64,000 bases of DNA from Deinococcus marmoris DSM 12784 (lineage in GTDB: Bacteria; Deinococcota; Deinococci; Deinococcales; Deinococcaceae), in NCBI RefSeq assembly GCF_000701405.1, contig NZ_JNIV01000008.1, positions 1 to 64,000 on the forward strand. The letters run 5' to 3'. Shown here one piece after another: positions 52,213 to 59,509 of this stretch. Each line of letters begins with the position of its first letter. Positions within the stretch are counted from its first letter, which is position 1. The notes beneath the pieces were generated by a model, which worked only from the letters and a program-made list of their open reading frames with translations, was not told the origin of the DNA and did no database searches. The position numbers and the translations under genes were made by a program.

Positions 52213-54180
52213 ATGGACATTCCGCCCGAGGTGCTGGAGCAGACGCACGCCCGCTACGTTGGCCGCGACGCCGAGCGCGCCCGCACGCATGAACGCCTGA
52301 TCCTGGGCGGCCCGCTGGCGGCCAATTCCGACGAGCAGGTGGAGGCCCGCCTGACCCGTCTGGGCGTGCCGTATGCCGACGCCTGCGCCATTTCTGAGGG
52401 CCGCGAGAAGATGGCGGCGGTGGCCGAGCGCTGGCCGGGCAAGACCCGCATTCAGGCCGAGCGGGTGCTGGGCGCGAACGATCTGGTGGGCGTGGGGTAT
52501 CTGGATCTGGCCCGCAGCGCGTCGCGGGCGGTGGGGCGCGTGGTGTTAAAGGACGCGCGGGGCCGCACCGTGGGCTTCGGCACCGGCTGGCTATGCAGCC
52601 CACGCGCCATCCTGACCAACCACCATGTGCTGGAGGACGCAGCCAGCGCGCGGCTGGCCGTGATCGAGTTCAACTACGAGCTGCTGCCGGACGGCGCACT
52701 CGCCACGCCCGTCACGCTTCCGCTGGACCCGGACACTCTTTTTCTGACCTCTGAGCGGCTGGATTACTCGCTGGTGGCGGTGCGCGGCGACACGGCCCCT
52801 TACGGCTGGCTGCCCCTGATCGCCAGCGCCGACAAGACCGTGTTGGGCGAGGCCCTGAGCATCGTGCAGCACCCCGGCGGCGAGACCAAGCAGATTGCCC
52901 TGCGCGAGAACCGGCTGATCGACCTGCTGCCCGACTTCCTGCACTACGAGACCGACACCGCGCCCGGCAGCAGCGGCAGCCCGGTCTTCAACGACGGCTG
53001 GGAGGTGGTGGCCCTGCACCACAGCGGCGTCCCGCGCACCGATGACCAGGGCCGCACCCTGCGCCGCGACGGTCAGCCGCTGCAACCCGGCGATCCCGAC
53101 AGCGCCATCGACTGGATCGCCAACGAGGGCGTGCGCGTCAGCCGGATTCTGAACGACTTGCGGACCCGTGCCGATGCGGCGGGCAATGCGCTGGTGGCCG
53201 AAGTCCTGAGCGCCAATCGCCCGCCCGTCATCGTCTCCGCGCCCGTGGCTTCTGGCAGGGGCATTCTGGAGGCCGTCAGCACCCTCGATCTGGGCGTGGT
53301 CACGGCGGGACCGGACGGCGTGGCAAGCTGGCCCGTCACGCTGAAGGTGCGGGTCAAGGGGGGAGAGGCCACGCCAGCCCCACCCGTGCCCAGGCCGCAA
53401 CCCGAACCCCAGCCGGGCGCTTACCTCAACCCGCAGGACGGCCAGGATGCGGCGGCCTATTACGCGGGCCTTGCCACCGACGGCACGCCCCAGGACCGCT
53501 TTCTGGCTCTGTCGCAACTCCTGACGCGCACGCACGCGCAGACGCCGCGCTACGCCCCATCCACCGAGTTGTATCCCGCTATAGACCTGTGGCCGGACGG
53601 CAAACTCCGCAGCCTGTACAGCGCCCGCGAACACACGCCGGAAGAATTCATTGCCGCCGATCTGGCCGCGCAGAGCCGCCGCAATGAACTGGCTGCCCGC
53701 GAGGGCATCTCCCTGGATACGCTGGAAGACGCCTTTCCGTACAACTGCGAACATGTCGTCCCGCAGAGCTGGTACAGCAAGCGCGAGCCGATGCGCGGGG
53801 ACCTGCATCACCTGTTCGCCTGCGAACCCGACTGCAACTCCTTCCGGGGCAACACGCCGTACTTTGATTTCCCCGATTACGGCGAGGCGCTGCGGAGCGA
53901 CTGTGGCCGCCGCGATCCCGGCGAGTTCGAGCCTGCCCACGGCAAGGGGGCGGCGGCGCGGGCCACCCTGTACTTTCTGCTGCGCTATCCCGGCGTGGTG
54001 CGCCAGTACAGCGCCCGGCACCTGGAAACGCTGCTGGCGTGGCACGCGGCACAGCCGCCCGGCGACTGGGAAAAGCACCGCAACGCCCTGATCTTCGCCC
54101 GCCAGGGCAACCGCAATCCGCTGATCGATCACCCGGAATGGGGGCCAGCGGTGGACTTCGGCGAGGGGCTGGGGCGGTAA
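52213..54180 (+). CDS. Trypsin-like protease fused to EndA-type endonuclease
   Basis: A 655-residue two-enzyme protein without signal peptide. After a helical N-terminal domain (about 1-100) comes a V8/HtrA-like serine protease: His in ILTNHHVL (near 137), Asp in LDYSLVAV (near 183), Ser in APGSSGSPVF (near 255). A linker with Pro/Gln repeats (near 395-410) leads to an endonuclease I domain with the catalytic CEHVVPQSWYSK (near 512), DLHHLFACEP and the C-terminal QGNRNPLIDHPEW signature. EndA/NucM enzymes are normally exported; this one has no export signal visible. TACCCT ends six bases before the ATG, fitting a leaderless mRNA. Function of the fusion is unknown; defence, DNA damage or nutrient release are possible. 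Confidence 0.85.
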   Translation: MDIPPEVLEQTHARYVGRDAERARTHERLILGGPLAANSDEQVEARLTRLGVPYADACAISEGREKMAAVAERWPGKTRIQAERVLGANDLVGVGYLDLARSASRAVGRVVLKDARGRTVGFGTGWLCSPRAILTNHHVLEDAASARLAVIEFNYELLPDGALATPVTLPLDPDTLFLTSERLDYSLVAVRGDTAPYGWLPLIASADKTVLGEALSIVQHPGGETKQIALRENRLIDLLPDFLHYETDTAPGSSGSPVFNDGWEVVALHHSGVPRTDDQGRTLRRDGQPLQPGDPDSAIDWIANEGVRVSRILNDLRTRADAAGNALVAEVLSANRPPVIVSAPVASGRGILEAVSTLDLGVVTAGPDGVASWPVTLKVRVKGGEATPAPPVPRPQPEPQPGAYLNPQDGQDAAAYYAGLATDGTPQDRFLALSQLLTRTHAQTPRYAPSTELYPAIDLWPDGKLRSLYSAREHTPEEFIAADLAAQSRRNELAAREGISLDTLEDAFPYNCEHVVPQSWYSKREPMRGDLHHLFACEPDCNSFRGNTPYFDFPDYGEALRSDCGRRDPGEFEPAHGKGAAARATLYFLLRYPGVVRQYSARHLETLLAWHAAQPPGDWEKHRNALIFARQGNRNPLIDHPEWGPAVDFGEGLGR

Positions 54181-54267
54181 GCCTCTTTGTGTGTGGCAGA
54201 GAGCCAGCGGAAGGACCGTCAAGGCACTCTGCACCCCGCCTCTCTGTCCAGCCGCTAAACTGCCCGT

Positions 54268-54792
54268 ATGACACAACCCCTGTACGATCCCGCCGTCCTG
54301 AAATTCGTCGGCCAGACGCCCGAAGAAGTCCGCACGCGCCTGAGCGTGGAGCTGGACCGCTTTGAAGCGCAGTTGCGGGGCCGTCAGGGCGACTGGACCG
54401 TGACCCAGCCGAACCGCGACTGGTCCCCCGCGCAGGAGGCCGAACACGTCCTGAAGATCGACACCAGCATCGTGCCCCTGATGCGGCTGCTGCTTTCGGA
54501 CAAGGAGCTGCGGCCCTCGCCCCAGGTTCCCGGCGTGACCATTAACGGCAAGCGGCAGTCGCCCGATTCACTGCTGCCCAGCGCGGAGGGGATGCCCTTC
54601 GAGGCGCTGGACACCACCTGGGCCGAACACCGCCAGAAGCTGGAAGAAATGGCCGCCCAGGTGCGGGAAACGCCGGGGCGCACCTTCTGGCACCACTTTT
54701 TTGGCGAGATCGACGCGCTGGACTGGCTGCGGATGATCACCGTGCATCTGCGCGCCCACCGCAAGCTGCTCGAGGAGAGCGCGGCAGCATGA
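54268..54792 (+). CDS. DinB-like four-helix protein
   Basis: A 174-residue protein of the DinB/YfiT-like superfamily. The family's metal-site histidines appear in WSPAQEAEHVLKID (near residue 57) and in the C-terminal WLRMITVHLRAHRKLLEE (near residues 153-157). Deinococcus genomes carry many DinB paralogues, some thiol-transferase-like and some induced by stress. TAAACT ends six bases before the ATG, with no ribosome site, so leaderless. It is coupled to the next gene by an ATGA overlap. Confidence 0.8.
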   Translation: MTQPLYDPAVLKFVGQTPEEVRTRLSVELDRFEAQLRGRQGDWTVTQPNRDWSPAQEAEHVLKIDTSIVPLMRLLLSDKELRPSPQVPGVTINGKRQSPDSLLPSAEGMPFEALDTTWAEHRQKLEEMAAQVRETPGRTFWHHFFGEIDALDWLRMITVHLRAHRKLLEESAAA

Positions 54793-55241
54793 CTGGAGGC
54801 CCGGTAGAGACCCAGCCCGTCCAGACCGACAAGGGCAAGCGCGGCCACGAGCTGGACATTCACGTCACCTTTGCCCACCCGCTGCCCGAGGCGCAGGCAC
54901 TGGCCGCGCTGCTGGTGCTGGACGGCTTCCGCGTGGAGCTGTACCGCCCGCACCCCGCGCCCACCCGGCCCGCCCATGAACCCGTGCCGGAGCCGGAAGT
55001 CACGCCCGATATTCCCTCTGCCCGCCTGACCGGGCCGCTGCGTGACCCGGAGGCGGTGCGCGCGGGTCTCAGCGCCCTGCTGGGCAAGGACGCCCGCTAC
55101 GTGGAAGTCGGCGTGCGCGGCCTTTTGAGAAGTTCGACGGGGCAGACCGAATGGATGCCCTGGAAGCTGAACAAGGTATTGAAGCGGGCCGAGGCTGGGA
55201 AAGTTGGGTTTGAGGAATCGGTTCGGTATGTATTGGAGTAG
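54789..55241 (+). CDS. Hypothetical protein (150 aa), coupled to the DinB-like gene
   Basis: A soluble protein with an alpha/beta N-terminal part (HELDIHVTFAHPLPEAQALAALLVLDGFRVELYRPH, which recalls an ACT-like or ribonuclease E inhibitor RraB-like pattern), a proline/glutamate linker and a helical C-terminus (MPWKLNKVLKRAEAGKVGFEESVRYVLE). The family is not recognised with confidence. Its start overlaps the DinB stop by four bases, so the two are produced together. Confidence 0.65.
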   Translation: MTGGPVETQPVQTDKGKRGHELDIHVTFAHPLPEAQALAALLVLDGFRVELYRPHPAPTRPAHEPVPEPEVTPDIPSARLTGPLRDPEAVRAGLSALLGKDARYVEVGVRGLLRSSTGQTEWMPWKLNKVLKRAEAGKVGFEESVRYVLE

Positions 55242-55245
55242 CGTC

Positions 55246-55749
55246 CTATGACGCCCTTTTCTCCTTAGCTACAAATTCCACCCGCAGTTCCATTCCCAAT
55301 GCGTCGGCCAGGCGCGTCAGCGTCGCCAGTGAATGCCCCTCGTAATAGGGGTCAATCAGGCGGCTCAGCGCCTGCTGACGCATTCCGGCACGCTGGGCGA
55401 TCACGGCCTGCGCCTCTCCGCTGGCTTCCACCGCCTGCCGCAATTTCTGGCTGACCGGATTGGCCGTCTGCGGCGGTACGAAATCGCTGAGCGGAAACTC
55501 GGGCGGCATATTCCCGTAAGTTTCAGGCCGGAACGAATCGGCATCCAGATCCAGTTCACCCGGCCAGCCCAGCGAGCGGCCCCGCGCTCCCACGGCCACC
55601 TGCTCAAAGAAGGCCGGGTCTTTCAGCGGTGCGAAAACTCCGCCGCCAGTGAGCAGGCTGCTGACATTTGCCGTGACAGCGGCTCCATCCGTGAAGGTCA
55701 GGTGCAGGGTGTGGGGTGCTTCGGCAACGACAGCGGCGAGTTTGTACAT
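55246..55749 (-). CDS. DUF2442-like domain with C-terminal HTH (antitoxin-like)
   Basis: A 167-residue protein: MYKLAAVVAEAPHTLHLTFTDGAAVTANVSSLL is a DUF2442-type N-terminal domain, and NPVSQKLRQAVEASGEAQAVIAQRAGMRQQALSRLIDPYYEGHSL, LATLTRLADALGMEL is a XRE-type helix-turn-helix. The ATG (55747-55749) has GGGAGGACC in front. It follows the DUF4160 gene by 11 bases on the same strand; such pairs are predicted toxin-antitoxin systems. The HTH probably autoregulates the operon. Confidence 0.75.
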   Translation of the reverse strand: MYKLAAVVAEAPHTLHLTFTDGAAVTANVSSLLTGGGVFAPLKDPAFFEQVAVGARGRSLGWPGELDLDADSFRPETYGNMPPEFPLSDFVPPQTANPVSQKLRQAVEASGEAQAVIAQRAGMRQQALSRLIDPYYEGHSLATLTRLADALGMELRVEFVAKEKRAS

Positions 55750-55760
55750 CGGTCCTCCCA

Positions 55761-56021
55761 TTATTCCAGCGGGTCTATGCGGCCCAGTGGCTCCTGCGCG
55801 CGGGCCAGTTCCCAGACCTGCGCCAGTTCGACCTGATGCATGGCGGCCCATTCCAGCACCAGCCGCAGCGCCCGCCGGGGCAGCCAGCCCTCATCCAGTA
55901 CCAGATCGTCGATCAGGATGGTGGCCTCGTCGTCGCCGTAGATGGCGTGGAAGTGCGGCGGCAGGTGATCGCGGTAATAGAACACGATCTTGATTCCATA
56001 GAAACTGCACACCTCCGGCAT
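55761..56021 (-). CDS. DUF4160 protein (predicted toxin partner)
   Basis: An 86-residue protein with the DUF4160 hallmark MPEVCSFYGIKIVFYYRDHLPPHFHAIYGDDEA (the RDHxPPHFH motif) and a C-terminal helix (RALRLVLEWAAMHQVELAQVWELAR). DUF4160 genes occur almost always beside DUF2442 genes. Whether this protein is a true toxin is not established. No clear ribosome site lies before the ATG. Confidence 0.82.
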   Translation of the reverse strand: MPEVCSFYGIKIVFYYRDHLPPHFHAIYGDDEATILIDDLVLDEGWLPRRALRLVLEWAAMHQVELAQVWELARAQEPLGRIDPLE

Positions 56022-56073
56022 GGGCTGAGACTACTACAAAAATGATGTGACTCTGGATCATTCCAGCAAATTT

Positions 56074-56802
56074 CTATCCGTCCATCAACGCCGTCAACCC
56101 CTTTGAGGCCGTCTCGCGCAGGCTGAAGCTCAGGCGGGGGGTCAGCTCGGTCTCATCCGGGTTGATCTCGATCACTGTTCCGCCGCGTTCCAGCGGCAGG
56201 GAGGCCAGCCCCGCCGCCGGGTACACCACGCCGCTGGTGCCGATGATCAGGGCCACGTCGGCGGCAGCAAAGGCGTCGCTGGCCGCCTCCAGCGCCTGTT
56301 CGGGCAGGAACTCGCCGAACCACACGATGTTGGGGCGCATCCGTCCGCCGCATCTGGAGCAGACCGGGGGCGGCACAAAGTCTGCCGGGGCGGGCAGGGC
56401 GTCGATCTGGGCGCAGACCTCGCAGCGGGCAGTGGTCAGGTTGCCGTGCAGTTCCACCAGCCGCTCGCTTCCGGCGCGGGCGTGCAGACCGTCCACATTC
56501 TGGGTGGCCAGAAAGTAGCCGTCGCCCTTCTCGCGTTCCAGCCGCGCCAGCAATTCATGCCCGGCGTTGGGCGTCGCGGCCATCACGTCGCGGTAGCGGC
56601 CCGCGTACCATTCCCAGACCAGCGCCGGATCGCGGAAGTAGGCGTCCGGGCTGGCGAGGTCTTCGGGCTTAAAACGCGCCCAGTGGCCCGTCTGCGCGTC
56701 GCGGAAGGTGGGAATGCCGCTCTCGGCGCTGATGCCCGCGCCGGTCAGCACGGCCACGCGGCGGGCGTCACGCAGGGCAAGGCGGGCGTCGGACAGGTTC
56801 AT
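56074..56802 (-). CDS. cobB: Sir2-family NAD-dependent deacylase
   Basis: Removes acyl groups from lysines using NAD+. In 242 residues: [15 protein letters not shown] (NAD loop, residues 21-35), [13 protein letters not shown] (near residue 98), catalytic His in [12 protein letters not shown], four zinc cysteines in C-x2-C and C-x2-C (CEVC, CSRCGG), and [14 protein letters not shown] and INPDETELT. It lacks the Tyr/Arg pair (YxxR) typical of class III desuccinylases at the expected place: the sequence there is [28 protein letters not shown], in which the YAGR fits that pair, so desuccinylase-type activity is possible. GH114-like gene is 61 bases upstream on the same strand. Confidence 0.93.
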   Translation of the reverse strand: MNLSDARLALRDARRVAVLTGAGISAESGIPTFRDAQTGHWARFKPEDLASPDAYFRDPALVWEWYAGRYRDVMAATPNAGHELLARLEREKGDGYFLATQNVDGLHARAGSERLVELHGNLTTARCEVCAQIDALPAPADFVPPPVCSRCGGRMRPNIVWFGEFLPEQALEAASDAFAAADVALIIGTSGVVYPAAGLASLPLERGGTVIEINPDETELTPRLSFSLRETASKGLTALMDG

Positions 56803-56863
56803 GGGGCCAGTCTAGCGGGCTGCCGCCCATGCTGACCGCGTTCCGGGACGGGCGAACTCCCGC

Positions 56864-57823
56864 TCAGTCGCAACTCTCGCGCAGGTAGGCGCGCGCCGTC
56901 CCACCCGCCAGAGAGCGGTCCTTTTTCAGGGCGTTGATGCCGTGCTGGGCCATCAGGCCGCAGTCCAGCGCCTTGTTGCGGCGGTATTCCACGTTCAGGG
57001 CCAGCTTGCCGCGCCGGGTGTACTCGGCCAGCGGGCCACATTCGCGGTACTGCTGGCACGCCTCGTTCAGAATCCCGTCGAACTTTTCCACCATCATCTG
57101 GCCCGTGCGGTCCCGCAGCAGCACCTTGTCCGGGCCGTTTTTCTGGAACACGGCCAGCCCCAGCCCATGCGCCTGATCGGCAATCCAGCCGTTGAAGTCG
57201 ATCTGCTGCTGCGTGGTAATCCGCCCGCCGCTGACATTCTCGTCGTTTTGCAGGTTGTCCGGCTCCAGCGCGTCGAAGCCCTTGGCCTTGCACATCTTCA
57301 TGCGCTCGGTCAGGATGTCCGCCAGCACCGAACCGGGCCGGAACACGTCGGTGATGTCCAGAAACGCCTCGTCGGGCCAGTCGGGGTCCTGCTGGATCTT
57401 CAGGTAAGCCGGGTAGCGGGCCGAGTCGGGGCGGTACGGCTCAAAGCTGCCCGCATTGATGTAGCAGACGGTGTACAGGCCCTGCCCCTTCAGCTCCGCG
57501 ACTTTGGCCGCCGACACCGTGAACCCGTCGAGACCGATCAGTGTGGTGCCCGCTGCCACCTTGATGTGGCGCTCTGTGGCCGCCCCGATCTGCCAGTCCC
57601 AGCTCACCTTCCCGGCGGGCGGGAGCCTGATGGCGCTGGCGCTCTGTCCAGGCTCTGTATCTCCAGACTCTGCGCTGGCCGCGTTCTGCCCTGGCAGGCC
57701 CAGCGCCGGGGTTGTGGCAGATGCGGGACTGACCGCCGGGGACCCGGAGGTGGGGGAGACGCTCTGCCCACAGGCGCTCAGGACAAGGGACAGGGCCAGC
57801 ACTCCAGAACAGGTGTTTCGCAT
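56864..57823 (-). CDS. GH114-like (endo-alpha-1,4-polygalactosaminidase) lipoprotein
   Basis: A 319-residue surface lipoprotein: MRNTCSGVLALSLVLSACGQS has lipobox LSAC, followed by a long Ser/Pro/Ala linker. The (beta/alpha)8 domain starts at SWDWQIGA and has GLYTVCYINAGSFEPYRPD, FDALEPDNLQN (catalytic acidic residues) and LNVEYRRNKALDC, the pattern of the GH114/TM1410 family. It would cleave galactosamine-containing exopolysaccharide. GAGGAG precedes the ATG at 57821-57823. Confidence 0.85.
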   Translation of the reverse strand: MRNTCSGVLALSLVLSACGQSVSPTSGSPAVSPASATTPALGLPGQNAASAESGDTEPGQSASAIRLPPAGKVSWDWQIGAATERHIKVAAGTTLIGLDGFTVSAAKVAELKGQGLYTVCYINAGSFEPYRPDSARYPAYLKIQQDPDWPDEAFLDITDVFRPGSVLADILTERMKMCKAKGFDALEPDNLQNDENVSGGRITTQQQIDFNGWIADQAHGLGLAVFQKNGPDKVLLRDRTGQMMVEKFDGILNEACQQYRECGPLAEYTRRGKLALNVEYRRNKALDCGLMAQHGINALKKDRSLAGGTARAYLRESCD

Positions 57824-57848
57824 GGAACTCCTCGGTTGCGGTGGTCTT

Positions 57849-57877
57849 TCTCTAGTCTCGCGGGCAACTGCGCCCAA
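57849..57877 (-). promoter_or_regulatory. Promoter of the GH114-like gene
   Basis: TTGGGC (57872-57877), 17-base spacer and TAGAGA (57849-57854) on the reverse strand, about 25 bases before the ATG. Confidence 0.45.
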
Positions 57878-58063
57878 CCTACGCAGAGCGGTCTGACAGG
57901 ATCAGCAGCCAGGGAGTGAAGTATTTACATAAAGACCTGCATTTCCTGAAGAAGCTCGAAATTTCCGCAAAGAACCCAGGCGCTGGCGAGAGGGCACTTT
58001 CGCCAATATGAGAAAGAGCGATGGGATGCGGGCGCGGCCTGTGCTGCCTGCTACCTTTGCAGC

Positions 58064-58090
58064 ATGTGCATCTTGAGGTACGGCCTGTGA
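58064..58090 (+). CDS. Upstream mini-ORF coupled to ubiX
   Basis: Reads MCILRYGL and ends with a TGA (58088-58090) that overlaps the ubiX GTG (58087-58089) as GTGA. A TACCTT box (58052-58057) ends six bases before its ATG, so it would be the first codon of the mRNA. The TTGAGG inside it serves as ribosome site for ubiX. Expression is inferred. Confidence 0.45.
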   Translation: MCILRYGL

Positions 58091-58659
58091 GGCTGGTAGT
58101 GGGCGTGTCCGGGGGCAGCGGCATTCCCTACGCGGTGGATGTGTTGCGGGCGCTGCACGGGCTGAAGCAGGGTGGCCTGGACATCGAGACGCATCTGGTG
58201 GTCAGCAGCGGCGCAAAACGTGTGATGAGTGCCGAGGGCGGCCCACAACTGGCCGATCTGACGCAGTACGCCGCCCACGTCCACGATGACCGCGATCTGG
58301 CCGCCAGCGTCGCCAGCGGTTCCTACCGCACCGATGGAATGCTGGTCATTCCGTGTAGCGCGGGCACCCTGGCCAAGATCGCGCATGGCTTTGCCGACAA
58401 CCTGCTGTCGCGCGCCGCGCATGTGACCCTCAAGGAACGCCGCCCCCTGGTGCTGGTGCTGCGCGAGGACCCGTTGCCCCGGCCCACGCTGCAAAACATG
58501 CTGGCCGCCCACGACGCTGGGGCCACCGTCATGACCGCCAGCCCCGGCTTTTACCACTCGCCCAAGGACGTGGACGAGCTGCTGCATTTCGTGACCGCCC
58601 GCGTGCTGGACCAGTTCGCCCTGAACGCCCCCGGCTTCAAACGCTGGCGCGACGAGTGA
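58087..58659 (+). CDS. ubiX: Flavin prenyltransferase UbiX
   Basis: Makes the prenylated FMN cofactor of UbiD-type decarboxylases. The 190-residue sequence begins VRLVVGVSGGSGIPYAVDVLRAL (FMN loop), with HLVVSSGAKRVMS, SGSYRTDGMLVIPCSAGTLAKIAHGFADNL, LVLVLREDPLPRPTLQNMLAAHDAGATVM and PGFYH, all standard. The start is GTG with GAGG nine bases upstream. UbiD is not in the window; the next gene in the same direction is ispD. Confidence 0.94.
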   Translation: MRLVVGVSGGSGIPYAVDVLRALHGLKQGGLDIETHLVVSSGAKRVMSAEGGPQLADLTQYAAHVHDDRDLAASVASGSYRTDGMLVIPCSAGTLAKIAHGFADNLLSRAAHVTLKERRPLVLVLREDPLPRPTLQNMLAAHDAGATVMTASPGFYHSPKDVDELLHFVTARVLDQFALNAPGFKRWRDE

Positions 58660-58673
58660 ACATGAGGGGAATG

Positions 58674-58716
58674 AACAGGGCAGCAATAAACAGGGCAGCA
58701 ATAAACAGGGCAGAGG
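58674..58716 (+). repeat. 15-bp tandem repeat before ispD
   Basis: AACAGGGCAGCAATA is present two full times plus AACAGGGCAGAGG. It fills the ubiX-ispD gap and ends right at the ispD start, so its AGGGCAGAGG supplies the ribosome-binding sequence; copy-number change would alter the spacing. Confidence 0.7.
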
Positions 58717-58717
58717 C

Positions 58718-59395
58718 TTGAGCAGCGCGTGCTTGCTGTCAGGCACCTCGGCGGCCCTGATTCCTGCCGCAGGCAGTGGCACCCGCCTGGGCCTGGGTCA
58801 TAAGGCGTTCGTGACGGTGGGCGGCCTGTCCCTGCTGGCCCGCAGCGTCGCCGCCCTGGCCCCGCATGTGGACGAGGTACTGGTGGCCCTGCCAGACGGC
58901 ATGGAGCTTCCATCTGGCATCGCTGCCTGCGCTATCGTCGGCGGTCAGACCCGCCAGGACAGCGTGCGCCGCCTGCTGCGCGCCACCGTGGCCGACACCG
59001 TGCTGATCCACGACGCGGCCAGGCCCTTTCTGGGCGCAGACATCATTTACGCCCTGTTGGAAGCGGTGGCCGAAACCGGCGCGGCAACGGTGGCCCTGCC
59101 GGTGGCCGACACGCTGGTGGCGGCGGCAGGAGGCGAGATGTGGGGCGCGTCTCTCTCCCGCGAAGGGCTGTGGGCCGTGCAGACGCCGCAGGGCTTTCGC
59201 CGCGAGTTGCTGCTGGCGGCACACGAGGCGGCGGCGGCAGACGGCCACGCCGCCACCGACGACGCCGGGCTGATCGCGCGGCAGGGCGGGCAGGTGCGGC
59301 TGGTGCGCGGCGACGCCCGGCTGTTCAAGGTCACCACCCCCGGCGATCTGGCGCTGGCCCAGGCCCTGGCCCCGGTGTGGGACGCACGGGGTTGA
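58718..59395 (+). CDS. ispD: 2-C-methyl-D-erythritol 4-phosphate cytidylyltransferase
   Basis: Third enzyme of the MEP isoprenoid pathway; couples CTP to MEP. The 225 residues include the CTP loop LIPAAGSGTRLGLGHKAFVTVGG, VLIHDAARPFL, WAVQTPQGFRRELL and ATDDAGLIARQGGQV. The start is uncertain: no ATG is in frame near the domain, TTG at 58718 (adjacent to AGAGG) or TTG at 58733 are candidates. The K after the glycine loop is displaced (GHKAF), the usual form being xxKxf, so the substrate lysine is retained. Confidence 0.92.
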   Translation: MSSACLLSGTSAALIPAAGSGTRLGLGHKAFVTVGGLSLLARSVAALAPHVDEVLVALPDGMELPSGIAACAIVGGQTRQDSVRRLLRATVADTVLIHDAARPFLGADIIYALLEAVAETGAATVALPVADTLVAAAGGEMWGASLSREGLWAVQTPQGFRRELLLAAHEAAAADGHAATDDAGLIARQGGQVRLVRGDARLFKVTTPGDLALAQALAPVWDARG

Positions 59396-59454
59396 GTCAC
59401 GGGGAACGGCGGAAGACAACTCCAGGCAAGTCGCGAGACGAGAGCGCCACCATG

Positions 59455-59491
59455 CCAAAGCCCCCGCCTGTGTTCAGTGCGGGGGCTTTGG
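59455..59491. terminator. Hairpin between convergent ispD and subtilase genes
   Basis: CCAAAGCCCCCGC and GCGGGGGCTTTGG form a 13-bp perfect stem around 11 bases. There is no long T-run, but CTTT and CAAAG flanks make it usable in both directions. Confidence 0.65.
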
Positions 59492-59509
59492 CGTGGGGAT
59501 CAGGCGAGA

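Noticed and set aside
52591..54447. A 618-codon frame opposite the protease-nuclease gene
   Set aside because: No ribosome site or family similarity; the sense frame has two complete sets of catalytic motifs.
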